Origin: Thermococcus sp. | GTDB lineage: Archaea > Methanobacteriota_B > Thermococci > Thermococcales > Thermococcaceae | DNA: 64,000 nucleotides | Assembly: GCF_015521605.1 (NCBI RefSeq) | Contig: NZ_WANV01000036.1 | Span: 62,001 to 126,000 of the forward strand | Reading direction: 5' to 3' | The notes under the pieces: generated by a model | Told to the model about the DNA's origin: nothing | The model's database searches: none | Seen by the model: the letters and a program-made list of their open reading frames with translations, nothing else | Made by a program: the position numbers and the translations under genes | In this document: positions 47,879 to 57,458 of the stretch, in pieces | How positions within the stretch are numbered: the stretch's first letter is position 1 | Layout of the letters: each line of letters starts with the position of its first letter

Positions 47879-49087
47879 ATGGAAGCCGGCGGCCTTAAGC
47901 TTTATCCCTACCAGTCATACGAAGTTTACGGCCTTTCTCGAAACCCCTTTGAGCAGCTTGCGAGTGAGGGGATAACCGACGTCGAGAGCATTCACGTCTA
48001 TCAGGAGGTAGACATGCGCCTCCAGATGATAATCTCCGAGGTCATCGGAAACAAGAGCTCCATAGCCCTCAGCATCGTTGGCCCCCTCGGGATGGGCAAG
48101 ACCCAGAGGCTCAAGACCATAGCCAAGGCCATAGAGGAGAACCGGGGAAAGGCCATATACGTCAAGGTCGATACGAACGACATCCTCAAGCTCACGCGCG
48201 ACATCTTCTACGCCCTCAAACCCCCGAGGAGCAGGACCAACATATTCCTCGAAAACCTCTCAAGGAAGCTCGGCTTCATAGACAGGCTTGAGAAGATGCT
48301 GAGCAACCGGGACGAGTACAAGAGCAGGGACATAGCCGAACTCCTGACCGAACAGATGGGAAAATACCCCTACTGCGCCCTGCTCCTGGATGAGCTGGAG
48401 AACATGCAGACCGCGAGCGAGAGGGAGAAGATACAGTTCTTCGAGATGCTCAGGCACTTCATCAGCAACATGCCCCAGGGCTGTATCGTTGCCTTCGCCT
48501 GTGTACCTGAAGCCTACGAGGAGTACTCCAAGATCTTCCCTGCCTTCTTCATGCGCCTCCACTACGAGTTCAAGCTCAGACCGATGAGCATAGACGAGGC
48601 CTACGAGCTGGTGAAAAAGAGACTCAACAGGGTACGGATAAGGGACACCGACGACCCGCTCTATCCCTTCACCGAGGAGGCCGTTAAGCTCATCCATGAA
48701 CTCGGGAAGGGCAACCCCAGGCAGATTTTGAGGCTCCTCCACTACGTGCTCAGCGAAGCTGCGAAGCACAAGTTTGACCCGATAGACGACTACGTTGTCA
48801 CGACAATCCTTGAGGAGCCGAAGAGCCTTGAGGAGTACCTCACGAGGATTCCGAAGGAGTACAAGGATCTGGTGGAGGCAATAGTCCACGAGTTCAACGG
48901 CGGGCCGGTGAGCTACATCCAGATAGCCAAGATCGTCAAGAGGCCAGGAATACAGGTCTACGACCAGCTCAACGAGCTCATAAGGCTCGGCTTCCTGGTC
49001 GGAGACCCCAAGGGCAACTACAAAGTCCCCGAGTACGTGAGGAAGTTCCTTGAGGAGGGCGAGGAGACGGAAGAGGTCGAAGAGTGA
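47879..49087 (+). CDS. AAA+ ATPase with C-terminal winged helix (Orc1/Cdc6-like architecture)
   Basis: A 402-residue ATPase. It begins with YEVYGLSRNPFEQL, typical of archaeal AAA+ regulators. Walker A is GPLGMGKTQ (near residue 69), Walker B LLLDELEN (near 170), sensor 2 GNPRQILRLL (near 280); a winged helix (YIQIAKIVKRPGIQVYDQLN) closes the protein. It is not the replication initiator itself, since the Orc1 signatures are absent. The DUF457 gene follows seven bases later. Role unknown. Confidence 0.8.
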   Translation: MEAGGLKLYPYQSYEVYGLSRNPFEQLASEGITDVESIHVYQEVDMRLQMIISEVIGNKSSIALSIVGPLGMGKTQRLKTIAKAIEENRGKAIYVKVDTNDILKLTRDIFYALKPPRSRTNIFLENLSRKLGFIDRLEKMLSNRDEYKSRDIAELLTEQMGKYPYCALLLDELENMQTASEREKIQFFEMLRHFISNMPQGCIVAFACVPEAYEEYSKIFPAFFMRLHYEFKLRPMSIDEAYELVKKRLNRVRIRDTDDPLYPFTEEAVKLIHELGKGNPRQILRLLHYVLSEAAKHKFDPIDDYVVTTILEEPKSLEEYLTRIPKEYKDLVEAIVHEFNGGPVSYIQIAKIVKRPGIQVYDQLNELIRLGFLVGDPKGNYKVPEYVRKFLEEGEETEEVEE

Positions 49088-49093
49088 TAGTCC

Positions 49094-49627
49094 ATGCCGA
49101 ACTACGACGCCCACCTCCTGAGCGGCATAGTTTCATACCCGCTCACCGTTTTTCTCGCCTTCATGCTCAGGGATTACGCGGGAGTCCCCTTTGTCCTCAG
49201 CACGGCCGCAATGGTGATAGGCTACGCACTATACGTCCTGGGGGCCGATCTGCCGGACATGGACCACCCCAACGCGCTGATACACAGGGGGACGAAGCCC
49301 ATAGTGGCCGTGGCAGTTGGGAGCGCGGTATTCGTGCAGAGCCTCGGCTCCATAAACCTTGGGGGCGAACCGCTCAACGTTGCCGCCGCGTGGGGAATCG
49401 GGGCGCTGGCCGGACTCATAGCCTGGTACGGCTTCACAGCGGTAATGCCCAGGCACAGGGGGATAGTGCACTCCCTCCTCTTCGCGGCCATATATGGGGT
49501 TCTGGGTTACGCCCTCGTGAACTTCGGCCTGGGTATGACGACGGGCGAGGGACTCTACGTCGGCTTCGTAGCGTTCAGCGGCTACACCCTACACCTCGTC
49601 CTCGACAGGGAGATTTCCCTCCTTTAG
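49094..49627 (+). CDS. DUF457 (YdjM-like) membrane metal-dependent hydrolase
   Basis: A 177-residue membrane protein with about four or five helices. His and Asp residues in PNYDAHLLSG, GADLPDMDHPNALIHRG and MPRHRGIVHS form the metal site conserved in the DUF457/YdjM family, sometimes described as membrane-bound hydrolases. It follows the AAA+ gene and may be coupled to it; the substrate is unknown. Confidence 0.82.
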   Translation: MPNYDAHLLSGIVSYPLTVFLAFMLRDYAGVPFVLSTAAMVIGYALYVLGADLPDMDHPNALIHRGTKPIVAVAVGSAVFVQSLGSINLGGEPLNVAAAWGIGALAGLIAWYGFTAVMPRHRGIVHSLLFAAIYGVLGYALVNFGLGMTTGEGLYVGFVAFSGYTLHLVLDREISLL

Positions 49628-49685
49628 CTGACACCTTTTTGTCCGGGATTGACACATGATTGTCCCGCAATGTTTTTAAGTGTTC

Positions 49686-49710
49686 AACCCAAGGTTAAGA
49701 ACCGGAGGTG
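49686..49710 (+). promoter_or_regulatory. SurR-type site at the trxB promoter
   Basis: The bases read AAC-N5-GTT-N3-AAC-N5-GTG, differing from the complete two-sided SurR pattern at one base. The TATA box GTTTTTAAG is at 49672-49680, so the site covers the expected start of transcription and runs into the ribosome binding site, a repressing position. Confidence 0.65.
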
Positions 49711-49716
49711 GGAGAG

Positions 49717-50709
49717 ATGTTCAGCCTGGGAGGATTCTCACGCGGAGGCGAATATGAAAACAAGACCTGGGACGTGCTGATCATCGGTGCCGGACCCGCC
49801 GGCTTCACCGCGGCCATATACGCGGCGCGCTTCGGCCTTGAGACCCTGATACTCAGCAAAGACCTCGGAGGAAACATGGCGCTGACCGACCTAATAGAGA
49901 ACTACCCCGGCTTCCCCGAGGGAATCAGCGGTTCAGAACTCACTAACAGGATGCACGAGCAGGTGAAGAAGCTCGGCGTCGATATTGTCTTCGACGAGGT
50001 CGAGAGGATAGACCCGACCGAGTGCGCCTACTACGAGGGACCGTGCAAGTTCGCGGTCAGAACCAAGAACGGCAAGGAGTACAAAGCAAAGACCATAATC
50101 ATAGCCGTTGGAGCAGCACCGAGGAAGCTCCACGTTCCCGGCGAAGAGGAGTTGACAGGAAGGGGCGTCTCCTACTGCGCCACCTGCGACGGCCCGCTCT
50201 TCAAGGGCAAGAAGGTGATAGTCGTCGGCGGTGGAAACACGGCACTTCAGGAGGCACTGTACCTCAAGAGCATAGGCGTTGACGTGACCCTCGTTCACAG
50301 GAGGGACAAGTTCAGGGCGGACAAGATACTCCAGGACAGGTTTAAGGAGAGCGGCATTCCAACTATACTCAACACCGTCGTGACCGAAATTAAGGGAACT
50401 AACAAGGTCGAGGCCGTCAAGCTGAAGAACCGCGTCACCGGCGAGGAGACGGAGATGGCCGTCGACGGCGTCTTCATCTTCATCGGCTACGAGCCCAAGA
50501 CGGACTTCGTCAAGCACCTCGGCATAACCGATGAGTACGGCTACATCCCGGTGGACATGCACATGCGCACCAAGGTCAAGGGCATCTTTGCCGCCGGAGA
50601 CATAACCAACGTCTTCAAGCAGATAGCGGTAGCGGTAGGCCAGGGAGCGATAGCGGCCAACTCCGCCAAGGAGCTCCTTGAGGAGTGGAACTCGAAGGTC
50701 GTGGAGTGA
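49717..50709 (+). CDS. trxB: Thioredoxin reductase
   Basis: A 330-residue flavoprotein that passes electrons from NAD(P)H to thioredoxin or Pdo-type disulfide oxidoreductases. FAD site GAGPAG (24-29), redox pair CATC (154-157), pyridine-nucleotide site GGGNTA (171-176), second FAD segment GIFAAGDITN. ATG 49717 is preceded by GGAGGTG (49704-49710), so GTG 49708 is rejected. The T. onnurineus homologue, as I recall, reduces SurR through Pdo; the SurR-type site here fits a feedback loop. Confidence 0.94.
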   Translation: MFSLGGFSRGGEYENKTWDVLIIGAGPAGFTAAIYAARFGLETLILSKDLGGNMALTDLIENYPGFPEGISGSELTNRMHEQVKKLGVDIVFDEVERIDPTECAYYEGPCKFAVRTKNGKEYKAKTIIIAVGAAPRKLHVPGEEELTGRGVSYCATCDGPLFKGKKVIVVGGGNTALQEALYLKSIGVDVTLVHRRDKFRADKILQDRFKESGIPTILNTVVTEIKGTNKVEAVKLKNRVTGEETEMAVDGVFIFIGYEPKTDFVKHLGITDEYGYIPVDMHMRTKVKGIFAAGDITNVFKQIAVAVGQGAIAANSAKELLEEWNSKVVE

Positions 50710-50809
50710 ATTTTCACTCCCCCTAGTTCTTTTCTCTCGACCTTCCCCTTTCCAAAGTTCCTCCAAATAGGGAAATTTTCCCGTTCTCTCGAAAATTCTT
50801 CGGTCAAAG

Positions 50810-50827
50810 ATGTTCATTGATGAACAT
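50810..50827 (+). promoter_or_regulatory. Inverted repeat upstream of the aminotransferase promoter
   Basis: ATGTTCATTGATGAACAT has perfect 8-bp arms around TG. It ends four bases before the TATA region GTTATATAG (50831-50839). Probably an operator for a dimeric regulator; the regulator is not identified. Confidence 0.55.
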
Positions 50828-50869
50828 AGGGTTATATAGGAAAAGCTCGACCTTCTCCCGGTGATGCAC

Positions 50870-52207
50870 ATGGTGGTTAGACCGAACGTTAAGGAGCTCC
50901 CCGGACCCAAGGCCAAGGAGGTCATTAAGAGGAACTTCGAGACCCTCGCAGTTACCACACAGGACCCCGAGACCCTTCCGATAGTCATCGACCACGGAGA
51001 TGGAATCCTTGTCTACGACGTTGATGGAAACACCTTCTACGACTTCGGAAGCGGCGTCGGCGTGCTGAACGTCGGCCACGCCCACCCGAGGGTCGTCGAG
51101 GCCGTCAAGAGGCAGGCAGAGAAGTTCACCCACTTCGCGCTCAACGACTTCTTCTACGAGAACGCAGTCATACTCGCCCAGAAGCTCGCCGAGCTCGCCC
51201 CCGGTGACTTCCCGAAGAAGGTCGTATACCAGAACAGTGGTGCCGAGGCCAACGAGGCCATGATGAAGCTCGTCAAGTACGGAACCGGCAGGAAGAGGTT
51301 CATAGCATTCTACCACGCCTTCCACGGAAGAAGCCAGGCCGTTCTTTCCCTGACGGCGAGCAAGTGGGTTCAGCAGGACAGGTTCTTCCCGACGATGCCG
51401 GGAGTTGAGCACATCCCCTACCCGAACCCATACAGGAACCCCTGGCACATCGACGGCTACGCCGAGCCGGACGAGCTCGTCAACCGCGTTATCGAGTTCA
51501 TCGAGGAGTACGTATTCCGCCACGTCCCGCCGCACGAGGTCGGTGCCATAGTCTTCGAGCCGATACAGGGTGAGGGCGGCTACGTCGTCCCGCCGAAGAA
51601 CTTCTTCAAGGAACTCAAGAAGCTCGCCGACAGCTACGGAATCCTCTTAGCGGACGACGAGGTTCAGATGGGCGTCGGAAGGACGGGCAAGTTCTGGGCC
51701 ATCGAGCACTTCGGCGTTGCCCCTGACACCATCCAGTTCGGTAAGGCAATAGGCGGTGGAATTCCGCTCGCCGGTGTTGTCCACAGGGCGGAGATAGCCT
51801 TTGACAAGCCGGGCAGGCACGCCTCGACCTTCGGAGGCAACCCCGTCGCTATAGCGGCCGGAATAGAGGTCGTCGAGATCGTCAAGGAGCTCCTCCCGCA
51901 CGTCCAGGAGGTTGGAGACTACCTCCACAAGAGGCTCAAGGAGTTCGAGGAGCGCTATGAAGTCATCGGCGATGCCCGCGGCCTCGGACTGGCCCAGGCC
52001 GTCGAGATCGTCAAGAGCAAGGACACCAAGGAGAAGAACCCAGAGCTCAGGGACAGGATCGTCAAGGAGGCCGTCAAGAGGGGTCTTATCCTTCTCGGCT
52101 GCGGTGACAACAGCATAAGGTTCATACCGCCGCTGACCATCCAGAAGGAGGAAATAGACGTCGCGATGGAGATATTCGAGGAGAGCCTCAAGAAAGCTCT
52201 CGGCTGA
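50870..52207 (+). CDS. Class III aminotransferase, probable ornithine omega-aminotransferase
   Basis: A 445-residue PLP enzyme. [13 protein letters not shown] (phosphate site), [23 protein letters not shown] and [13 protein letters not shown] with the PLP lysine are the class III signatures. The family in Thermococcales includes GABA-like aminotransferases, amino acid racemases and ornithine aminotransferase. The gene order trxB-aminotransferase matches TK2100-TK2101, whose product was reported as ornithine aminotransferase. ATG 50870 is preferred because GGTG ends six bases ahead; GTG 50861 and ATG 50864 are possible. Confidence 0.82.
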   Translation: MVVRPNVKELPGPKAKEVIKRNFETLAVTTQDPETLPIVIDHGDGILVYDVDGNTFYDFGSGVGVLNVGHAHPRVVEAVKRQAEKFTHFALNDFFYENAVILAQKLAELAPGDFPKKVVYQNSGAEANEAMMKLVKYGTGRKRFIAFYHAFHGRSQAVLSLTASKWVQQDRFFPTMPGVEHIPYPNPYRNPWHIDGYAEPDELVNRVIEFIEEYVFRHVPPHEVGAIVFEPIQGEGGYVVPPKNFFKELKKLADSYGILLADDEVQMGVGRTGKFWAIEHFGVAPDTIQFGKAIGGGIPLAGVVHRAEIAFDKPGRHASTFGGNPVAIAAGIEVVEIVKELLPHVQEVGDYLHKRLKEFEERYEVIGDARGLGLAQAVEIVKSKDTKEKNPELRDRIVKEAVKRGLILLGCGDNSIRFIPPLTIQKEEIDVAMEIFEESLKKALG

Positions 52208-52319
52208 TTCCCTCCCGTTCCTCATTTTATTGTCCACTTGTTTTCAGGTCATAGTAAACGGTTACCACCGCAGCAACAAGCTTTTAAAGTTTAAACTTGA
52301 AATTCTGGCGGTGGTGAAA

Positions 52320-52919
52320 GTGGTGGATCTGACCGAGATGCTCAAGCCGTACGGTCACTATGTACTCGGGGGAGCGGTGGTCGTTTTCCTCGCGTACATC
52401 TGGGCGAAGAGGAAGGAGTACAAGGCGCCTGCCACGATAGCCCTCTCGGCAATCCTCGCGGCAGTGGTTGCCATAGCCACCAACGTGATAAAGGTGCCGA
52501 CTCCTGCAACGGGGGGCTACATAAACCTCGGGGACACAATGGTCATGTTCTCGGCCATGGTCTTCGGGCCGGTCGTCGGAGTCTTCGCCGGCGGTGTTGG
52601 TTCGGCCCTTGGAGACATCATCGGCGGCTACCCGGGATGGGCACCGATAACCCTCGTCGTCAAGGGACTTGAGGGACTGGCCATAGGGTACCTCGCCAGG
52701 AGGAGCGACAACGTCTCGACCCTAGTCATAGCCGGAATCGTCGGTGGAATGATAATGGTCTCCGGCTACTTCCTCTTCGAGGCTTACATGTTCGGTGTCC
52801 CAGCGGCCCTGACGGAAGTTCCGGGGAACATCGTTCAGGCAGTCACTGGAATAATAGTCGGAACGGGATTGGCAACGATAATAAAGAAGAGGTACCCCGA
52901 GGTCGCGGACCTCATCTAA
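52320..52919 (+). CDS. ECF transporter substrate-binding (S) component
   Basis: A membrane protein of about 199 residues with six helices. INLGDTMVMFSAMVFGPVVG and GGVGSALGDIIGGYPGWAP are typical of ECF S components, which capture vitamins or metals for an energy-coupling ATPase module. The vitamin is not clear. GTG 52320 is my choice among four nearby in-frame GTGs (52311-52323), since GGTGGTG stands before it. TATA (CTTTTAAAG) is at about 52281. Confidence 0.8.
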   Translation: MVDLTEMLKPYGHYVLGGAVVVFLAYIWAKRKEYKAPATIALSAILAAVVAIATNVIKVPTPATGGYINLGDTMVMFSAMVFGPVVGVFAGGVGSALGDIIGGYPGWAPITLVVKGLEGLAIGYLARRSDNVSTLVIAGIVGGMIMVSGYFLFEAYMFGVPAALTEVPGNIVQAVTGIIVGTGLATIIKKRYPEVADLI

Positions 52920-53209
52920 ACTTCCAGCTTTTTCAGTTCTTCCCACATCTCACTTTCCTTGAGGAGGGGCTCAACTGATATTCTCCTTGAGGCCCTTTTT
53001 ATCTGTCCCAGATACTTGGAATCAGCTACCACGGCATCGTATCCCAGCTCTTCAATCTTGTATATCCTGAGCTTGCAGTCCCTGAGGAGTTCAACGGAGT
53101 GCTCAAGAAAAGCCGGGCCGACAAGGAGGATATCCGGTTCAAGGCCCTCCTCCCGGAGCTCCGCTATGGCCCTCGCCAGGATGTCCTTTATCTCATCAAT
53201 CCCCTGCAT
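52916..53209 (-). CDS. Small conserved archaeal protein, possibly DUF1884
   Basis: A 97-residue alpha/beta protein: [19 protein letters not shown], then [16 protein letters not shown]. It may be the Thermococcales DUF1884 family, but I am not certain. Its start overlaps the deoC end by 14 bases, so it is co-transcribed with deoC. Function unknown. Confidence 0.65.
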   Translation of the reverse strand: MQGIDEIKDILARAIAELREEGLEPDILLVGPAFLEHSVELLRDCKLRIYKIEELGYDAVVADSKYLGQIKRASRRISVEPLLKESEMWEELKKLEV

Positions 53210-53873
53210 TCCGCGCCCCCTCCACGATTTTTACGCCGCTCGATGTTCCGATTCTGGTCGCGCCCGCCTCTATCATCGCCAGGGCCTGTTCGTAGGTTCT
53301 GATGCCACCGGCGGCCTTGACGCCCATTTCCTCGCCAACGACCTGCCTCATGAGCCTTACGTCCTCGACGGTGGCCCCACCTGTTCCGAAGCCCGTTGAG
53401 GTCTTCACGAAGTCCGCTCCCGCTTCCTTTGCCAGCTCGCAGGCCTTAACCTTCTCCTCCTCGGTGAGATAGCATGTCTCGATGATGACCTTGACAATCG
53501 CGCCCCTTTCGTGGGCGACCTTGACTACCGCCTCGATGTCCCTCTTGACGTACTCGTAGTCCCCGTCCTTCAGAGCGCCGATGTTGATGACCATGTCCAG
53601 CTCGTCAGCGCCGTCCTCCAAGGCCTTTTCCGCCTCAAAGACCTTGACCTCAGTCGGTGTTGCGCCGAGAGGGAAGCCTATGACCGTGGCGACCCTCACG
53701 TCCGAGCCCCTAAGGACTTCTTTTGCCAGTTTCACCCTGTAGGGGTTCACACAGACGGCATAGAAGCCATACTCCTTAGCTTCCTCACAGAGCTTAACTA
53801 TGTCATCGGTGGTAGCGTATGGTTTGAGATTCGTATGGTCGATATATTTAGCAATATCGAAATGATCACCCAT
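53196..53873 (-). CDS. deoC: Deoxyribose-phosphate aldolase
   Basis: A 225-residue TIM-barrel enzyme that splits 2-deoxyribose 5-phosphate into acetaldehyde and glyceraldehyde 3-phosphate in deoxynucleoside breakdown. The first catalytic lysine and neighbours are in [11 protein letters not shown], the Schiff-base lysine in [16 protein letters not shown], and the second in [13 protein letters not shown] 53873 has GGTG six bases ahead; the frame continues to 53885. Confidence 0.94.
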   Translation of the reverse strand: MGDHFDIAKYIDHTNLKPYATTDDIVKLCEEAKEYGFYAVCVNPYRVKLAKEVLRGSDVRVATVIGFPLGATPTEVKVFEAEKALEDGADELDMVINIGALKDGDYEYVKRDIEAVVKVAHERGAIVKVIIETCYLTEEEKVKACELAKEAGADFVKTSTGFGTGGATVEDVRLMRQVVGEEMGVKAAGGIRTYEQALAMIEAGATRIGTSSGVKIVEGARNAGD

Positions 53874-54057
53874 AATCATCACCAATACCTACTTTCCATG
53901 AAGGTATTTAGACTTTTTCTCCTCAAAAATGGGCAATTTATCGGAAAATCTGCAGGGTTTAATTGGATCTTCGGCAATTTTTTGAAGTTATCCGGCATAG
54001 GGTGGACAAAAGACAGCGACATGCGGGACATCCAACCCACACGAAAGGAAAGAAAAG

Positions 54058-55266
54058 TCACCTCCTCCTGAAGAGAAGGAGGAGCAGCGGCAGTATAACC
54101 ACAGATGCCGGCCCGCATATTCCCTGAGCGCCCTCGGGGGACGTTTGAGAGTCCGTCGGCGGCGCCGTTACCGTGGGGCCAAAGTAAGCCGTCCCGTTCG
54201 GAAGAGCGTACACGGGCGCCGTCCCCGAAGAGCATCTGACCAGCTCGGGGTTTTTGCTTTCTCCGTACGGCATCCATGCGTAGCTCCCGTTCCCGGTCTC
54301 GTACCACCCTATCTTCAAGTTGTAGCCCGCAAAGCCCCACTTGGCAACTTTCACAATGGCGTTGATATCCGATTCGCTCACGTTGATTACGCCGTTGTCT
54401 GCCAGCCAGCCAAGCTCGGCCAGCAACGCGGCGGAGGCGTTAACCTCCGACGGGTCGACCGCTGGGGAGGGCCTCACCACCGAGGTCTTGACGAGTGTGA
54501 GGGAAACATCGCAGAAAACACCAAAGGCATTAAGGAAGTCCCTAACGGCGGCGCTTACCTCCCCGTCCGATTTGTTCATCGCTTCGACCTTGAGCTCGAA
54601 CTGCCCGGCGCGCACCACGTCTGCAGGGTCTACTCCACGTTCCCGCAGGCACGCCTCGAACTGGGGATTGGGCTTCCATGTGCAGACTCCATTGAGACAG
54701 CCACAGGTCGTCATTCCGAGGCAGTCGTACCACGCCCTGTACACGCAGGGTGTTACGATCTTAGATGCCACCTCATTGGGGGCGCAGACTTCCCCCGAGC
54801 AGCCGCCGGTGGCACAGTCAGCATCGGATGTGCACTCACCACCACGGTCGGGGGAAAGGGAAATCCTCACCCCGTTTCTCTCGAAGGTCTTGTTGCCCGT
54901 GATGTTCCAGCCCTCGGCCCTGAGCTTCCCCAGTGCCCCTTCTGTGATGAGGAGGGAGACGTTCAGGGAAGCCACCGAGACCGTCTGAGACTTCCTCTCG
55001 ATGGGTATCCCAACCCGGACGTGAAGCCCATCGCTGGCATTCCAGACCAGGACGTAGAGCCTCTTATCGTAGTGAGAACGGAAGATGAACGTGCCGTTCG
55101 TGGAGAGGACGTTATGTGCAGCATCAAAACGCCAGAGGTTGTAATTTATCCCGGGTTTGTTGAGAACGACTTCAACCGCGTACGCATCGGCCGGACTCAT
55201 GCACGCCCTGACAAGGGGCGTTACCATGAACATCAGGAGAACAAGGAAAGCCATCACCCGCCTCAT
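54058..55266 (-). CDS. Secreted protein with eight-cysteine cluster and CGP-CTERM tail
   Basis: A 402-residue exported protein. A signal peptide covers about residues 1-22. A cluster of cysteines in CTSDADCATGGCSGEVC and CLGMTTCGCLNGVC (about residues 144-200) matches the eight-cysteine-cluster proteins of Thermococcales. The C terminus is Thr/Ser/Pro-rich, then ICGP, a hydrophobic segment and RRR, the CGP-CTERM sorting tail. The protein is probably lipid- or membrane-attached outside the cell. ATG 55266 has GGTGGG upstream. Function unknown. Confidence 0.8.
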   Translation of the reverse strand: MRRVMAFLVLLMFMVTPLVRACMSPADAYAVEVVLNKPGINYNLWRFDAAHNVLSTNGTFIFRSHYDKRLYVLVWNASDGLHVRVGIPIERKSQTVSVASLNVSLLITEGALGKLRAEGWNITGNKTFERNGVRISLSPDRGGECTSDADCATGGCSGEVCAPNEVASKIVTPCVYRAWYDCLGMTTCGCLNGVCTWKPNPQFEACLRERGVDPADVVRAGQFELKVEAMNKSDGEVSAAVRDFLNAFGVFCDVSLTLVKTSVVRPSPAVDPSEVNASAALLAELGWLADNGVINVSESDINAIVKVAKWGFAGYNLKIGWYETGNGSYAWMPYGESKNPELVRCSSGTAPVYALPNGTAYFGPTVTAPPTDSQTSPEGAQGICGPASVVILPLLLLLFRRR

Positions 55267-55361
55267 AGTCCCACCGATAAAACTACGCGGCGGAAATATA
55301 TACACCTATCCATAGCTTCAGCCGGGATTGAAGCTAAAACCTTTATATGCCCCGGAAAGAA

Positions 55362-55378
55362 TATCACCCGAGGTGATT
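55362..55378 (+). promoter_or_regulatory. TGM-like motif before enolase (tentative)
   Basis: TATCAC-N5-GTGATT differs by one base from the Thermococcales glycolytic motif TATCAC-N5-GTGATA. It lies downstream of the TATA box (CTTTATATG, 55341-55349), a repressor position. Its right half overlaps the ribosome binding site GAGGTGA, so the match may be partly fortuitous. Confidence 0.35.
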
Positions 55379-55381
55379 GAG

Positions 55382-56674
55382 ATGGAGAACCCGTTTGAGA
55401 TAACCGGAGTCGTTGCCAGGGAGATACTCGACAGCAGGGGCAACCCGACGGTCGAGGTCGAGGTATACACACCGATAAGCATGGGGCGCGCTGCAGTTCC
55501 GAGCGGTGCCTCAACCGGCACCCACGAGGCCCTTGAGCTCCGCGACGGCGGGAAGAGGTACCACGGCAAGGGCGTTAGGAGGGCCGTTGAGAACGTCAAC
55601 AAGATCATCGCGCCCGAGATAGTGGGCATGGACGTCACCTGGCAGAGGGACATAGACAGCCTCATGCTCGAACTCGACGGAACGGAGAACAAGAGCAACC
55701 TCGGTGCAAATGCCATTCTTGGCGTTTCCCTGGCGGTTGCAAAGGCCGCCGCCAACGCTTTGGGACTTCCGCTCTACCAGTACATCGGGGGGACCAACGC
55801 CTACGTCATGCCCGTCCCGATGAGCAACGTCATCAACGGCGGCGTTCACGCCGGCAACGAGCTGAACTTCCAGGAGTTCATGATAATGCCCGTTGGGGCC
55901 GACTCATTCAGGGAGGCCATAAGGTGGGTTTCCGAGACCTACCACGTCCTCAAGGGAGTCATAGCTGAGAAGTATGGCAAAGACGCGGTCAACGTCGGCG
56001 ACGAGGGCGGCTTCGCCCCGCCGCTGAAGGAGCCCCATGAGCCGCTCGAACTCCTCATAAAGGCCATAGAGGAGGCAGGCTACAAGCCGGGCGACGAGAT
56101 AGCCTTCGCCATGGATCCTGCCTCAAGCGAGTTCTTCCACCCGGACATCGGCAAGTACGTTGTCAACGGCAAGGAGTACACCAACGCCGAGCTTCTCGAA
56201 CTCTACAAGGAGCTCGTCTCAAGCTATCCGATAGTTTCCATCGAAGACCCGTTCCACGAGGGCGACTGGGAAGGCTTCGTTATGATAACCAAGGAACTCG
56301 GAAACAGGATACAGATAGTCGGCGACGACCTCTTCGTCACCAACCCGAAGAGGATAAGGAAGGGCATAGAGATGGGAGCGGCAAACGCGCTCCTCCTCAA
56401 GGTCAACCAGATTGGAACTCTGAGCGAGGCCATCGACGCCGCATACACAGCCTTTAGGGCCGGCTACGGCGTCGTCGTCTCCCACCGCTCGGGAGAGACG
56501 GAGGACGCCACCATAGCTGACCTCGCCGTTGCCCTCAACGCCGGCCAGATAAAGACTGGCGCTCCAGCGAGGAGCGACAGGAACGCCAAGTACAACCAGC
56601 TCATACGCATAGAGGAAGAGCTTGAGGGAATAGCGGTCTATCCGGGCAGGAAGTTCAGGAACCCGTTCTTCTGA
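55382..56674 (+). CDS. eno: Enolase
   Basis: A 430-residue enzyme that interconverts 2-phosphoglycerate and phosphoenolpyruvate. ARAILDSRG-like start [12 protein letters not shown], the loop [11 protein letters not shown], metal ligands in SIEDPF and VGDDLFVTN, catalytic lysine in [10 protein letters not shown] and the final [13 protein letters not shown] 55382 follows GAGGTGATTGAG; the earlier in-frame start at 55328 lies before the TATA box. Length is typical. Confidence 0.96.
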   Translation: MENPFEITGVVAREILDSRGNPTVEVEVYTPISMGRAAVPSGASTGTHEALELRDGGKRYHGKGVRRAVENVNKIIAPEIVGMDVTWQRDIDSLMLELDGTENKSNLGANAILGVSLAVAKAAANALGLPLYQYIGGTNAYVMPVPMSNVINGGVHAGNELNFQEFMIMPVGADSFREAIRWVSETYHVLKGVIAEKYGKDAVNVGDEGGFAPPLKEPHEPLELLIKAIEEAGYKPGDEIAFAMDPASSEFFHPDIGKYVVNGKEYTNAELLELYKELVSSYPIVSIEDPFHEGDWEGFVMITKELGNRIQIVGDDLFVTNPKRIRKGIEMGAANALLLKVNQIGTLSEAIDAAYTAFRAGYGVVVSHRSGETEDATIADLAVALNAGQIKTGAPARSDRNAKYNQLIRIEEELEGIAVYPGRKFRNPFF

Positions 56675-56702
56675 GCCCTTTTCCTTAATTTTGGTGGAGC
56701 AG

Positions 56703-57365
56703 ATGAAGGTTGAGATGCCCATAAAACCCCGACCGCTCCTCGTTCTGGCAGAGGCCTTTCTCCTCCTCGCGGCCCTTCTATCCACAAGCTCTTACAACGC
56801 CTCTATAGCCTGCCTCGGCGCCTCGACGGTTCTCTACTACGTGGGCATGACGGAGCTCGTTAGGAAGAGGCTCGGAAGGTGGGCCGTTAAGAGGTTCACG
56901 GTAGCGTACCTCCTAAGGGCAGTTTCATGGGTTCTCATACTCGCATCGGCAGTCTACACCTACTCAGCGGTCATAGACAACATCTTTCCCTTCGGCCCGA
57001 GGGAGTTCGTGGTGACCTCCGTCGTGACGCTCATGGGTGCAGGGATGAACTACATCGCCGTCGGAATAAGGAACAGCGTCCTCTGGAAAATCAGGGGGCT
57101 TAAGACCAGCCTCTGGTTCTCCAGGCTGAACTCGATCGTGATATTCCTCATGGCGGCAATACCCTTCCTGCCCGCCCTTGCAAGGGCAGGAGAATTAACG
57201 TGGCTCCTCGCGGTTCTGACCGCGCCGATACTCGGATCATTCACGGTTCTCGCGATACTTGGAAAGCTGTTCTACATCAAGTTCCTCCTGACTTTCGAGG
57301 AGACAGAAACGTCCAGTCAGGGTTTTAAACGGGAGGGCGGACTCCCGAGATGGGAGGGAAACTGA
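56703..57365 (+). CDS. Polytopic membrane protein (220 aa)
   Basis: Six or seven hydrophobic segments, basic loop VRKRLGRWAVKRF near residue 60, and a polar C-terminal tail. No motif recognised. GGTGGAG precedes ATG 56703. It lies 28 bases after eno, and the lipS1 locus begins 60 bases later. Function unknown. Confidence 0.72.
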   Translation: MKVEMPIKPRPLLVLAEAFLLLAALLSTSSYNASIACLGASTVLYYVGMTELVRKRLGRWAVKRFTVAYLLRAVSWVLILASAVYTYSAVIDNIFPFGPREFVVTSVVTLMGAGMNYIAVGIRNSVLWKIRGLKTSLWFSRLNSIVIFLMAAIPFLPALARAGELTWLLAVLTAPILGSFTVLAILGKLFYIKFLLTFEETETSSQGFKREGGLPRWEGN

Positions 57366-57397
57366 ATGAGGGGACCGAAAAACTCCAGAAGCCACGT

Positions 57398-57458
57398 CCC
57401 CTACAACCCCAAGGGGGAAGTTAAATGAAAAAGCTCAAAATCTACATTCCAGGAATCA
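57398..57458 (+). repeat. Duplicated lipS1 start, upstream copy
   Basis: 39 identical bases (57420-57458) include the leader GTTAA, the ATG and the first 11 codons of lipS1, matching 57630-57668. A shared CCCCTACAACCCC precedes both copies (57398-57410 and 57604-57616). This copy leads into the hairpin array instead of the gene. Confidence 0.85.

Noticed and set aside
49708-49716. GTG start of trxB
   Set aside because: It coincides with the ribosome binding site GGAGGTG of the ATG at 49717.
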